In this document: positions 33,713 to 40,771 of the stretch, piece by piece
Layout of the letters: every line of letters begins with the position of its first letter
Numbering within the stretch: position 1 is the stretch's first letter
NCBI RefSeq assembly: GCF_000220705.2
Contig: NZ_CP023202.1
Span: 6,726,501-6,790,500 of the forward strand
Source of the DNA: Streptomyces xinghaiensis S187
Lineage (GTDB): Bacteria; Actinomycetota; Actinomycetes; Streptomycetales; Streptomycetaceae
DNA: 64,000 nucleotides
Direction of reading: 5' to 3'
The notes under the pieces: model-generated
Databases searched by the model: none
What the model was told of the DNA's origin: nothing
Seen by the model: the letters and a program-made list of their open reading frames with translations, nothing else
Program-made: the position numbers and the translations under genes

Positions 33713-34465
33713 ATGGAAGCTGAACGACAGCAGGAGGGCGGCGACCCGGCGTGCTGGCTCGACCGGGTCTGTGACGAGTGCGGCCGGATGCGCGAGGGGC
33801 CGGACCCCACGGTCTGCGAGAACTGCGGCGCGACCGAACGGGCCCCGGCGCCCGCGCCCCTCCCGGGCGGTGGCGGAGACGCGAGCGGTGACGGAGACGC
33901 GGGCGGCGACAGCGGTGCCGCGGGAGCCGGCCGCGACCGCGACGAGGAGGGACGGGCGCGCAACGCCCGCCCGCGCGACGGGCTCGGCAGACCCCTGCCC
34001 TACGGCGCACCGGGCGTCGAACGCCAGCCGGAGGGGGTCCCCCGCACACCCGGCCAGACGCTGGAGGAGGCGCAGCGGCTCCTCGACGACGGAAGGCCCT
34101 TCCACGCCCACGAGGTTCTGGAGGACGCCTGGAAGGCCGCCCTGGAGAAGCCCGAGCGGCCGCTGTGGCGGGCCATGGCCCAGCTGGCCGTCGGCGTGAC
34201 CCACGCGGCCCGCGGCAACACCAAGGGGGCGGTGGCCCTGCTGGAACGGGCGGCGGACGGCATCGAACCCTTCGCCGCCGCACCGCCGTTCGGCATCGAC
34301 GCGGCCGGACTCACTTCCTGGGCCCGCCGTTTCGCCGCCGGGCTCTCCGCGGGCGGGACGGCACCGGAAGCCGGCCGGCCCCCGCGCCTCCGCGCGACCG
34401 GTGCGACCGAGCCGACCGGCGAGGGATCCGGGCAGTCCGAGAACACCGGGGAAACCGGCGGCTGA
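33713..34465 (+). CDS. DUF309-domain protein with N-terminal zinc ribbon
   Basis: 250 residues. Residues about 10-38 hold two CxxC pairs (VCDECGRM and VCENCGAT), a small zinc ribbon. A Gly/Asp/Ala-rich linker follows to about 85, then RARNARPRDGLGRPLPYGAP, where ordinary members of the family begin. The DUF309 helical domain (about 110-175) is LLDDGRPFHAHEVLEDAWKA, then LWRAMAQLAVGVTHAARGNT, with its conserved FHAHEVLE-W motif. The zinc ribbon looks like an added module. Function of DUF309 is unknown. The start is uncertain: ATG 33713 has no clear ribosome site, GTG 33698 directly follows GGGAGG, and a start near 33960 would give the domain alone. A GGGTAC lies at 33665-33670 but has no matching -35. 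Confidence 0.75.
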   Translation: MEAERQQEGGDPACWLDRVCDECGRMREGPDPTVCENCGATERAPAPAPLPGGGGDASGDGDAGGDSGAAGAGRDRDEEGRARNARPRDGLGRPLPYGAPGVERQPEGVPRTPGQTLEEAQRLLDDGRPFHAHEVLEDAWKAALEKPERPLWRAMAQLAVGVTHAARGNTKGAVALLERAADGIEPFAAAPPFGIDAAGLTSWARRFAAGLSAGGTAPEAGRPPRLRATGATEPTGEGSGQSENTGETGG

Positions 34466-34498
34466 GCCCCGCGCCGCTCCGCCCCCGGGCACACGGAA

Positions 34499-34524
34499 GG
34501 GCCGCGGCAGGGAAACCGCGGCCC
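34499..34524. terminator. First of two tandem terminators
   Basis: A 9-bp perfect stem (34499-34507 with 34516-34524), loop CAGGGAAA, about 34 bases after the stop of the DUF309 gene. Confidence 0.7.
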
Positions 34525-34538
34525 CTTCACCGGCCCCT

Positions 34539-34563
34539 CCCCGCGGGTCGCCCACCCGCGGGG
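34539..34563. terminator. Second tandem terminator
   Basis: A 10-bp perfect stem (34539-34548 with 34554-34563), loop CGCCC, 29 bases before the stop of the XRE regulator on the other strand. Each convergent gene thus has its own hairpin. Confidence 0.7.
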
Positions 34564-34583
34564 AAGCCGGCCTCGGCTCAGTT

Positions 34584-34603
34584 CAGCTCAGCTCAGCTCA
34601 GCT
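34584..34603. repeat. Four tandem CAGCT pentamers over the stop codon of the XRE gene
   Basis: A perfect 20-bp run, with a degenerate fifth copy (CAGTT) on its left. On the minus strand it reads GAGCTG-AGCTGA, so the last residues and the stop codon of the regulator lie in the repeat. Confidence 0.8.
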
Positions 34604-35501
34604 CCGCCAGGATCTTCTCCAGGAAGGGCACCGTGCTGCTCGGCTGGTCCGCCTCCGCGCAGAGCCGGTCCATCACGGCGAGGTAGTTGTCCAGGTCCTC
34701 CTGCTTGTCCAGGTACAGCGCGCTGGTCAGCTGCTCCAGGTACACGATGTCCGGCAGGTCCGGCTCCAGGAACCGCAGGATGGTGATGGGGCCGCCCGCG
34801 GCGGAGACGCCGCCGATGCTGAACGGCGCCACCTGCAGCACGATGTTGGGCCGCTGCGACATCTCGATGAGGTGCTCGATCTGCTCCCTCATCACGGCGT
34901 TGCCGCCGAGCGGCCTGCGCAGCGAGGCCTCGTCGAGCACCGCCCACAGGCGCGGCGCGCCCGGCCGGTGCAGCAGTTCCTGACGGGTCATCCGCAGCCG
35001 GACGCGGCGCTCGATCTCCGAGGCGGCGGCACGCGGGTGCCCGAGGTAGGTGACGGCGCGGGCGTAGCCCTCCGTCTGCAACAGGCCCGGCACGAACTGG
35101 TTCTCGTACGTGCGGATGACGGAGGCGGCCTCTTCCAGGCCGAGGTGCGTCTCGAACCAGCCCGGCAGGATGTCGCTGTACTGGTGCCACCAGCCGGGCT
35201 CGGTGGCCCGGCGCGCGAGGGCGAGGAAGTCCTGCCGCTCGCCCTCGTCCGTGACGTTGTAGAGCGTCAGGAGGTCGGCCACATCGCGCTCCTTGCAGCC
35301 CACGCGCCCCAGCTCCAGCCGGCTGATCTTGGCGTGCGAGCCGCGGATCGCCTCGGCGGCGGCCTTCACGGAGACGCCACGCGCCTCGCGCAGCTTGCGG
35401 AGTTGTGTGCCGAGGACGATCCGCAGGACGGTCGGTCCACCCTGCGGATGCTCGAGAAAGCGCCTTATCGATGGTTCAAGGCCCGGCCGAGCGGCGGTCA
35501 T
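34593..35501 (-). CDS. XRE-family regulator with DUF5753 domain
   Basis: 302 residues. The helix-turn-helix at about residues 25-80 is LGTQLRKLREARGVSVKAAA, then EAIRGSHAKISRLELGRV. A DUF5753 domain fills about 95-285 (WHQYSDILPGWFETHLGLEE, then ASVIRTYENQFVPGLLQTEG, then YLEQLTSALYLDKQEDLDNY). This architecture belongs to the large Streptomyces set paired with DUF397 proteins, where the two act as an antitoxin-like or developmental regulator pair. The ATG 35501 start has AGGGGAG 7 bases upstream. The C-terminus runs into a CAGCT repeat. The DUF397 gene lies 91 bp upstream on the same strand, probably in one transcript. Confidence 0.92.
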   Translation of the reverse strand: MTAARPGLEPSIRRFLEHPQGGPTVLRIVLGTQLRKLREARGVSVKAAAEAIRGSHAKISRLELGRVGCKERDVADLLTLYNVTDEGERQDFLALARRATEPGWWHQYSDILPGWFETHLGLEEAASVIRTYENQFVPGLLQTEGYARAVTYLGHPRAAASEIERRVRLRMTRQELLHRPGAPRLWAVLDEASLRRPLGGNAVMREQIEHLIEMSQRPNIVLQVAPFSIGGVSAAGGPITILRFLEPDLPDIVYLEQLTSALYLDKQEDLDNYLAVMDRLCAEADQPSSTVPFLEKILAELS

Positions 35502-35592
35502 GCTGGCTCCCCTGAGTGAATGGGCGAGTGCCCAGTGTTCCACCACCGGGGCCGTCCCGTACAGCAACAGAGAGTCACCGCGCGGCGGGCCG

Positions 35593-35841
35593 TCACCTCT
35601 CGCCGACCATGCCGTCGAACTCGCCGTCCTTGGCGCCGAGGAGGAAGACGGCGATCTCGTCGGGCGTGTAGACGAGGGCGGGGCCCTCGGGATCACGCGA
35701 GTTGCGCAGGGCGATGCTGCCTCCCGGGAGCCTGGCCAGCTCCACGCAGTTGCCGCTGGGGTTGCTGTAACGGCTCTTCTGCCAGGCCGCCCCCACCAAA
35801 CGCGCCGCCGACACGCCGTTCTCGTACTGCTGTTGCACCAT
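35593..35841 (-). CDS. DUF397-domain protein
   Basis: 82 residues. AAWQKSRYSNPSGNCVELAR (the W-x-KSSYS-x-x-xGxCVE signature), then GSIALRNSRDPEGPALVYTP and a C-terminal helix EIAVFLLGAKDGEFDG. These are the hallmarks of DUF397, partners of the XRE/DUF5753 regulators. ATG 35841 has GAAGAGGCG close before it. The longer frame upstream runs through the CTTGCAG operator array and is not coding. The pair is divergent from two small plus-strand genes, with the operator array in between. Confidence 0.92.
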   Translation of the reverse strand: MVQQQYENGVSAARLVGAAWQKSRYSNPSGNCVELARLPGGSIALRNSRDPEGPALVYTPDEIAVFLLGAKDGEFDGMVGER

Positions 35842-35910
35842 TCGCCTCTTCTCTTGATTTTCCCGGCACGGGCGTGACCTACCGTCACCCCGTACTGAAG
35901 TCGCCCGCGA

Positions 35911-35946
35911 ATGCAATTGCAAGTGTTCTTGCAGATGTACTTGCAG
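35911..35946. promoter_or_regulatory. Array of CTTGCAG repeats, likely operator of the divergent XRE/DUF397 locus
   Basis: TTGCAAG at 35917-35923 faces CTTGCAG at 35928-35934, and a second direct CTTGCAG follows at 35940-35946, with 11-12 bp spacing (about one helical turn). The small palindrome TGCAATTGCA (35912-35921) overlaps the first. The array sits about 70 bp upstream of the DUF397 gene and 155 bp upstream of the plus-strand gene. Binding by the XRE protein is an inference. Confidence 0.6.
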
Positions 35947-36100
35947 TGACTGTGCGACTCCCGCGATAGTGAGTGCGGACACGGTCGCGCCGCTCGCCGG
36001 GAAGGCGGGCGGGGGACGCCGGCGGCGCGGCCGTGTCCGAGCACGCCCCTAGCAGGCAGTCGCCGGCGCGCGGACACGTCCGGCGGAGCACAGAGGAGTG

Positions 36101-36343
36101 GTGAGCGTCAGCAGCAACCGCAAGCCCGCTTCGAGCTGCGCCATCGGCGAGCTCGCCCTGGACGCCAGGCAGGGGCGGGTAGGAGTCGTCATGGACACCC
36201 AGGGCGGTCGCATGTACTTGCGCCGGCCCGAGGGGGGCCGCGAGTGGGAGGCGGCACCCCAGGACGTCCGGCCAGCCACCCCCCGCGAAGCGGCCGAGGG
36301 CGCGGCCTACAGCGCGTACCCGCAGCAGAGAGGTTCCGTATGA
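36101..36343 (+). CDS. 80-residue small protein, unknown
   Basis: SCAIGELALDARQGRVGVVM, then DTQGGRMYLRRPEGGREWEA, ending GAAYSAYPQQRGSV. It reads like a small beta-rich protein in which a value is displayed on strands; similar short proteins accompany XRE/DUF397 pairs in Streptomyces. GTG 36101 (or 36098) lies directly after AGAGGAG, so spacing is short and the start is uncertain. Its stop overlaps the next start by 4 bases (ATGA), so the two are translated together. The pair is divergent from DUF397/XRE and shares the CTTGCAG operator region. Confidence 0.72.
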   Translation: MSVSSNRKPASSCAIGELALDARQGRVGVVMDTQGGRMYLRRPEGGREWEAAPQDVRPATPREAAEGAAYSAYPQQRGSV

Positions 36344-36576
36344 GCGCGGAGACCATCCACCGCCACGCCGACTGGGTGCTGCGCAGAGAGCCGGCCCCCG
36401 AGGCGCCGCCCGCCGTCTACGAGGTCGAGTGCACCGGCTGCACCCACTCCTCCGGCGCCGCCGACGAGTCCGGCGCCGTCTACGAGTGGGCGGCCCGGCA
36501 CGCCGTCCTCGGCCCCGGGCACACCGGCTTCCGGGAGATCGTCCACCACTTCTGGCGGGCCTTCCCCACCTCCTGA
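36340..36576 (+). CDS. 78-residue Cys/His-containing protein (DUF7848-like)
   Basis: The pattern RHADWVLRREPAPEAPPAVY, then EVECTGCTHSSGAADESGAV, then WAARHAVLGPGHTGFREIVH and FWRAFPTS matches small Streptomyces proteins I recall as DUF7848, found beside XRE/DUF397 genes. There is one CxxC pair (CTGC) and several His residues, so it may hold a metal. It is coupled to the previous gene by ATGA. The function of the group is unknown. The placement suggests it is a target or partner of the divergent regulator. Confidence 0.75.
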   Translation: MSAETIHRHADWVLRREPAPEAPPAVYEVECTGCTHSSGAADESGAVYEWAARHAVLGPGHTGFREIVHHFWRAFPTS

Positions 36577-36625
36577 CCTGCGCCCGGACCCGGGGCCCCG
36601 CACCGCACGGGCCCCCGGGCCGGCC

Positions 36626-36650
36626 GTTACGACCCGTTCTCCCCGGGTAC
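36626..36650 (+). promoter_or_regulatory. SigB-like stress promoter
   Basis: GTTA (36626-36629), 15 bases, GGGTAC (36645-36650), ending about 40 bases before the start of the disordered protein at 36691. Close to the GNNT-N14-16-GGGTAC consensus reported for Streptomyces SigB. Confidence 0.55.
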
Positions 36651-36690
36651 GCGGGTGGCAGCCCGCCCACCACGTGCCAGGAGGCGAACG

Positions 36691-37044
36691 ATGCACGACC
36701 CACAGCCCGAGGCCGGTCCCGCGGAGCCCGTGGAGACCCGGCAGCGCGCGGACGCGGAGCGGCGCGACGAGCAGCACATCCGCCCCGAGGGCACCCCGGA
36801 ACAGGACGGCGCCGCCGCCCCGGGAGACCTCCCGCTCGGCAAGGCCGACACGCCCAACGTCGCCGGCAGCGACGAACAGCAGCCCGAGATCGCCCAGGGG
36901 CCGGTGCCGGGCGTCCAGCCCGGCGAGAAGGAGCACGCCGAGTGGCGGCCGCCCCTGGAGGAGGACCCGCCGCCCCGGGGCGCCGCCCCGGCCTCCGGCG
37001 ACTACGAGGCCGTCCGCCGCCAGAAGAAGGAAGGCGGCCCCTGA
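36691..37044 (+). CDS. Hydrophilic disordered protein of 117 residues
   Basis: No hydrophobic segment: a Glu/Pro/Asp/Gln-rich chain (PQPEAGPAEPVETRQRADAE, then EEDPPPRGAAPASGDYEAVR) ending in Arg/Lys (RRQKKEGGP). Such hydrophilins are common in stress regulons and may protect proteins during drying or high osmolarity; that role is an inference from composition. The start ATG 36691 has CAGGAGG 7 bases upstream and a GGGTAC-type promoter precedes it. It converges with the FAD/Fe-S dehydrogenase across a 16-bp hairpin. Confidence 0.78.
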   Translation: MHDPQPEAGPAEPVETRQRADAERRDEQHIRPEGTPEQDGAAAPGDLPLGKADTPNVAGSDEQQPEIAQGPVPGVQPGEKEHAEWRPPLEEDPPPRGAAPASGDYEAVRRQKKEGGP

Positions 37045-37092
37045 CGGACGGTCGGCGACCACCACCGCCCCACCCGTCCCCCGCCCGCTCAG

Positions 37093-37128
37093 CCCCCGGG
37101 GCCCGCCGTGCCCGGCGGGCCCCGGGGG
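37093..37128. terminator. Bidirectional hairpin terminator
   Basis: A perfect 16-bp stem (37093-37108 with 37113-37128) and a 4-base loop (TGCC), midway between two convergent stop codons. Confidence 0.85.
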
Positions 37129-37140
37129 TGTTCGGTGCGT

Positions 37141-40100
37141 TCAGCGGCCCCTGCGCGCCGCCCGGGCCAGCCGGACCGCGCCGGTGACGGCCAGCGCCGC
37201 CCCGGCGGTCAGCGCGGCGCCGCGCCAGGGGGAGGCCGCCGTCGGGGCGATGAGTTCCTCCGGCCGCGGCCGGGCCGGCGCCTGCCGGTCCGGGTCTCCG
37301 TCCCGGTCCAGGGCGAGGGCCAGTACCTCGGCGAGGTGCAGGGCCCGGCGGTCCGTCTCCTGGCGGATCTGCTCCTTGCAGCTGAAACCGTTGGCGATGA
37401 CGTAGGAGTCCTCACCGGCCTCCCGGACGGCCGGCAGCAGCACCCGCTCACCCGAGGCGACGGAGACGTCGTAGCGCTCGCCCCGTTCGAAGCCGAAGGA
37501 CCCCGCCATGCCGCAGCAGCCGGTGTCCGGGGTGGTGAGAGCGAGGCCGGTCCGTTCCAGCAGGCGCATCTCGGCGTCCATGCCGCCGGGGCTGTTCTTG
37601 TGGTGGCAGTGGCCGTGGACGAGCGCGTCACCGGCCAGCCGCGGCGGCTCCCAGTGCGGTGCCCGGTCCTGCAGCAACTCACTGAAGTGCACGGCGAGTT
37701 CCCGCAACCGCCGGGCGTCGGGGTCGTGCGGCAGCATCTTGGGCAGCTCGTCCCGGAAGACCGCCAGGCAGCTCGGCTCGACGCCGACCACCGGGATACC
37801 CCGCTCCAGCGCGGGCCGCAGCGCGTCCAGCGTGTCGTGCAGGAACCGCCGGGCCATGCCGAGGAAGCCGTGGTCGTAGAGCGGCCGGCCGCAGCACACC
37901 GGCCGGTCCGGGACCAGCACCCGGAAGCCGGCGTCCTCCAGCACCCGGACCGCGGCGACCGCCGTCTCGGGGTGGAAGTAGTTGTTGAAGGTATCCGGCC
38001 ACAGCATCACCGGCGGTCCGGCGGGATGGGCGGGGCGGTGGGAGGCGAACCAGCGGTGGAACGGGGTGGCCGCGAAGGCGGGCACCTTCCGGCGGGGCGC
38101 CACGCCGCCGGCGAACTTGACGGCGCGTGAGAGCAGCGGCGCCTGCCCGGCGAAGTTCGCCAGGGAGGGCGCCAGGGACGCCGCCCGCGCCGCGTACATG
38201 ATCCACCCCATGGCGTAGGCGGCACGGGGCCGCAGCCGCCCCGCGTAGTGGTGGGCCAGGAACTCCGCCTTCAGCGTGGGGATGTCGACGTTGACCGGGC
38301 ACTCGTGGGTGCAGCCCTTGCAGGACAGGCACAGGTGCAGCGCGTCCGCCAGGTCCTCGTCCCGCCAGCCGCCCTCGGTGATGCCGCCGCGGAGCATCTC
38401 GAAGAACAGCCGGGCCCGGCCGCGGGTGGTGTGCTTCTCCTCGCGCAGCACCTGGAAGCTGGGGCACATGGTGCCCTCGCCGTGCGTCTCGCGGCACTTG
38501 CCCACGCCGACGCAGCGGGTGGCGGCGTGGGCGAGGCTGCCGCCGTCGTCGGGGTAGGCGAAGTGGGTGCCGGGCTGCCCGGGGCGGAAGTCCGTGCCCA
38601 GCCGCAGATGCTCGTCCAGCCGGTACGGGTCGACGACCTTGCCCGGGTTCATCTTCCACCGCGGGTCCCAGATCCGCTTGAACTCCCGGAAGGCGCCCAC
38701 GAGTTCCTCGCCGTAGAGGCGCGGCAGCAGCTCGGCGCGCTGCTGCCCGTCGCCGTGCTCGCCGGAGAGCGAGCCGCCGTACCCGTGTACGAGGCCGGCG
38801 GCTTCCTCCATGAAGTGCCGGTAGGCGGCGATGCCGTCGGCCGTGCAGAGGTCGAAGTCGATCCGGGAGTGCACACAGCCCTGGCCGATGTGCCCGTACA
38901 CGGCACCCCGCAGTCCGTGCCGGGCGTACAGGTGCTTCAGGTCCCGCAGATACTCGGAGACCCGCTCCGGGGGCACGGCGGAGTCCTCCCAGCCGGGCCA
39001 GTGGTCCCGTTCCCCGGGCGGGAAGGCGGTGGCGCCCAGTCCGGCCTCGCGGACGGCCCAGACCTGGGCGCTCCGCGCCGGGTCGTCGTAGGTCCTGGCC
39101 CCGGTGGGCGGGCACGGCCCGGAGCGCAGGTCCTCCAGCAGACGCTCCGCGCGCCGGCCCGCCTCCTCCGGGCTGTCGCCGCCGAACTCGACCAGCAGCC
39201 AGCCCGCGCCCTCGGGGAGCAGCCGCAGATCGTCCGGGTGTCGGCGCTCGGCCCGCAGCTGGTCGACGAGGAGATGGTCCAGGGCCTCGCAGGCCAGCGG
39301 CTTGTGGCGCATCACCGCGGGTGCCTGTCCCGCGGCGTCGAAGATGTCCTGGTAGCCCAGCGTGAGAGTGACGCGGTGCGGCGGATCGTCGAGGAGCCGC
39401 ATCGTGGCGCCCAGGACGGTGACGCAGGTGCCCTCGGTGCCGACGAGCGCGCGGGCGACGTTGAAGCCGTTCTCGGGCAGCAGTTCGTCGAGGTTGTAGC
39501 CGGAGACCCGCCGCGGGATGTCCGGCATCCGCTCCCGGATCAGGTCCGCGTAGCGGTCCCGTAGATCCCGCAGACCGGCGTAGATCTCCCCGCGCCGGCC
39601 GCCCGCCGCGATGATCTCCTCCAGTTCCTTCTCGCCGGTGGGCCCGACGGTCATCCGGACGCCGTCGTAGGTGAGCACGTCCAGCTCCTCGATGTTGTCC
39701 GAGGTCCGCGGGCCGCCGCCGTAGAACTCGGCCATCACCGAATGGGTGCCGCAGGAGTTGTTGCCGATCATCCCGCCGACGGTGCAGTACTCGTGGGTCG
39801 AGGGGTCCGGGCCCCAGGTCAGGCCGTGCTCCCGCCCGGCGGCCTTGAGGTCGTCGCAGACCACACCGGGCAGGCAGCGGGCGAGCTTCCGCCGGGGATC
39901 CACCCACTCCACCGCGTCGAGATACTTGGAGAAGTCCATGACGACGGCGAAGTTCACCGTCTCGCCGGAGAGGCTGGTGCCGCAGCCCCGCGGCAGGACC
40001 GGTGCGCCGTACGCGTGGCAGGCGGCGACGGTGGCCTCCACGTCCGCGACGGTCCGGGGGATCACCACACCGACCGGTTCCTGCCGGAAGTTGGAGGCGT

Positions 40101-40272
40101 CGGTCGCGTACAGCGCCCTGCTGCCCGCGTCGAACCGCACCTCGCCCCCGACGTGCCGCCGCAGCCGCCGCTCCAGCCCTTTGACGTTGATCTGCTCGGC
40201 CGAGGCCATACCCCCGGGGAAGCGGGTGCCGGTCCGGGCGGGGACGGTCGTGGTGCGGGAGTCGCGGGGCAT
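37141..40272 (-). CDS. FAD/Fe-S 2-hydroxyacid dehydrogenase (D-lactate/glycolate oxidase type)
   Basis: 1043 residues, a fusion of what are separate subunits in glycolate oxidase. An FAD_binding_4 domain spans about residues 45-260 (PRGCGTSLSGETVNFAVVMD, EYCTVGGMIGNNSCGTHSVM). The FAD-linked oxidase C-terminal domain runs to about 540. One clear 4Fe-4S motif follows (CLSCKGCTHECPVNV), with a degenerate partner before it (CVGVGKCRETHGEGTMCPSF). CCG domains come after (RPVCCGRPLYDHGF, GHCHHKNSP, GCCGMAGSFGF). It ends in a hydrophobic helix (AALTAGAALAVTGAVRLARA) that may anchor it to the membrane, so electrons could pass to menaquinone. D-lactate, glycolate or 2-hydroxyglutarate are possible substrates. 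ATG 40272 has GGAGGTG 9 bases upstream. Confidence 0.85.
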   Translation of the reverse strand: MPRDSRTTTVPARTGTRFPGGMASAEQINVKGLERRLRRHVGGEVRFDAGSRALYATDASNFRQEPVGVVIPRTVADVEATVAACHAYGAPVLPRGCGTSLSGETVNFAVVMDFSKYLDAVEWVDPRRKLARCLPGVVCDDLKAAGREHGLTWGPDPSTHEYCTVGGMIGNNSCGTHSVMAEFYGGGPRTSDNIEELDVLTYDGVRMTVGPTGEKELEEIIAAGGRRGEIYAGLRDLRDRYADLIRERMPDIPRRVSGYNLDELLPENGFNVARALVGTEGTCVTVLGATMRLLDDPPHRVTLTLGYQDIFDAAGQAPAVMRHKPLACEALDHLLVDQLRAERRHPDDLRLLPEGAGWLLVEFGGDSPEEAGRRAERLLEDLRSGPCPPTGARTYDDPARSAQVWAVREAGLGATAFPPGERDHWPGWEDSAVPPERVSEYLRDLKHLYARHGLRGAVYGHIGQGCVHSRIDFDLCTADGIAAYRHFMEEAAGLVHGYGGSLSGEHGDGQQRAELLPRLYGEELVGAFREFKRIWDPRWKMNPGKVVDPYRLDEHLRLGTDFRPGQPGTHFAYPDDGGSLAHAATRCVGVGKCRETHGEGTMCPSFQVLREEKHTTRGRARLFFEMLRGGITEGGWRDEDLADALHLCLSCKGCTHECPVNVDIPTLKAEFLAHHYAGRLRPRAAYAMGWIMYAARAASLAPSLANFAGQAPLLSRAVKFAGGVAPRRKVPAFAATPFHRWFASHRPAHPAGPPVMLWPDTFNNYFHPETAVAAVRVLEDAGFRVLVPDRPVCCGRPLYDHGFLGMARRFLHDTLDALRPALERGIPVVGVEPSCLAVFRDELPKMLPHDPDARRLRELAVHFSELLQDRAPHWEPPRLAGDALVHGHCHHKNSPGGMDAEMRLLERTGLALTTPDTGCCGMAGSFGFERGERYDVSVASGERVLLPAVREAGEDSYVIANGFSCKEQIRQETDRRALHLAEVLALALDRDGDPDRQAPARPRPEELIAPTAASPWRGAALTAGAALAVTGAVRLARAARRGR

Positions 40273-40771
40273 GCGGGGTACACCTCCGGGCGGGGAGCGC
40301 GGACAGAGCGGTGCCGGCGCCGCGGTGACGGCTACCGGCCACCGGTTACCGCCCGCGCGGAGGCGAAACCCGGCCGGGGCCGTCCGGCGGCGCGCCGCGC
40401 CCCGCGGATCAGTGCCCATGTCCGCACGGCGGTCCGGCATCCGCGGCATCCGGAGTACGTCCACGACCGTGTGCGCGTCGGGGAGATGCCGTCCGGCGGA
40501 GTGCTCACTCCGGACGAGGGCGGTGTCCCGCGCCCGGCCCGGACCCGGACCGGACCCGGCCGGACGCTCGTACCCGAACGGGCCGGGCGCTACCGGGTGA
40601 CCCGAGCCCGGCGGCCGTGTCCGGCGCCCGCCGTTCCCCCGAGCGGACGCACTTCCCCGCCCCGTCCGCCGGGTCGCCGCCCCCCGGCGCCTCCTCCGGG
40701 TCAGGATCGTCCGGTCCGTCACGGCCGTCCGCCCCCGGACGTCCGCCCAGAACCGGGCATCAGGAGGCGTC
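40273..40771. other. 500-bp divergent intergenic region
   Basis: It separates the FAD/Fe-S dehydrogenase from hypX, which run in opposite directions, so both promoters lie here. No gene is seen. No palindrome or known box was recognised, apart from the GGAGG ribosome sites at each edge. Confidence 0.4.

Noticed and set aside
34584..34603. Phase variation of the XRE regulator by the CAGCT run
   Set aside because: The stop codon falls within the first repeats, so gain or loss of later units does not change the protein.
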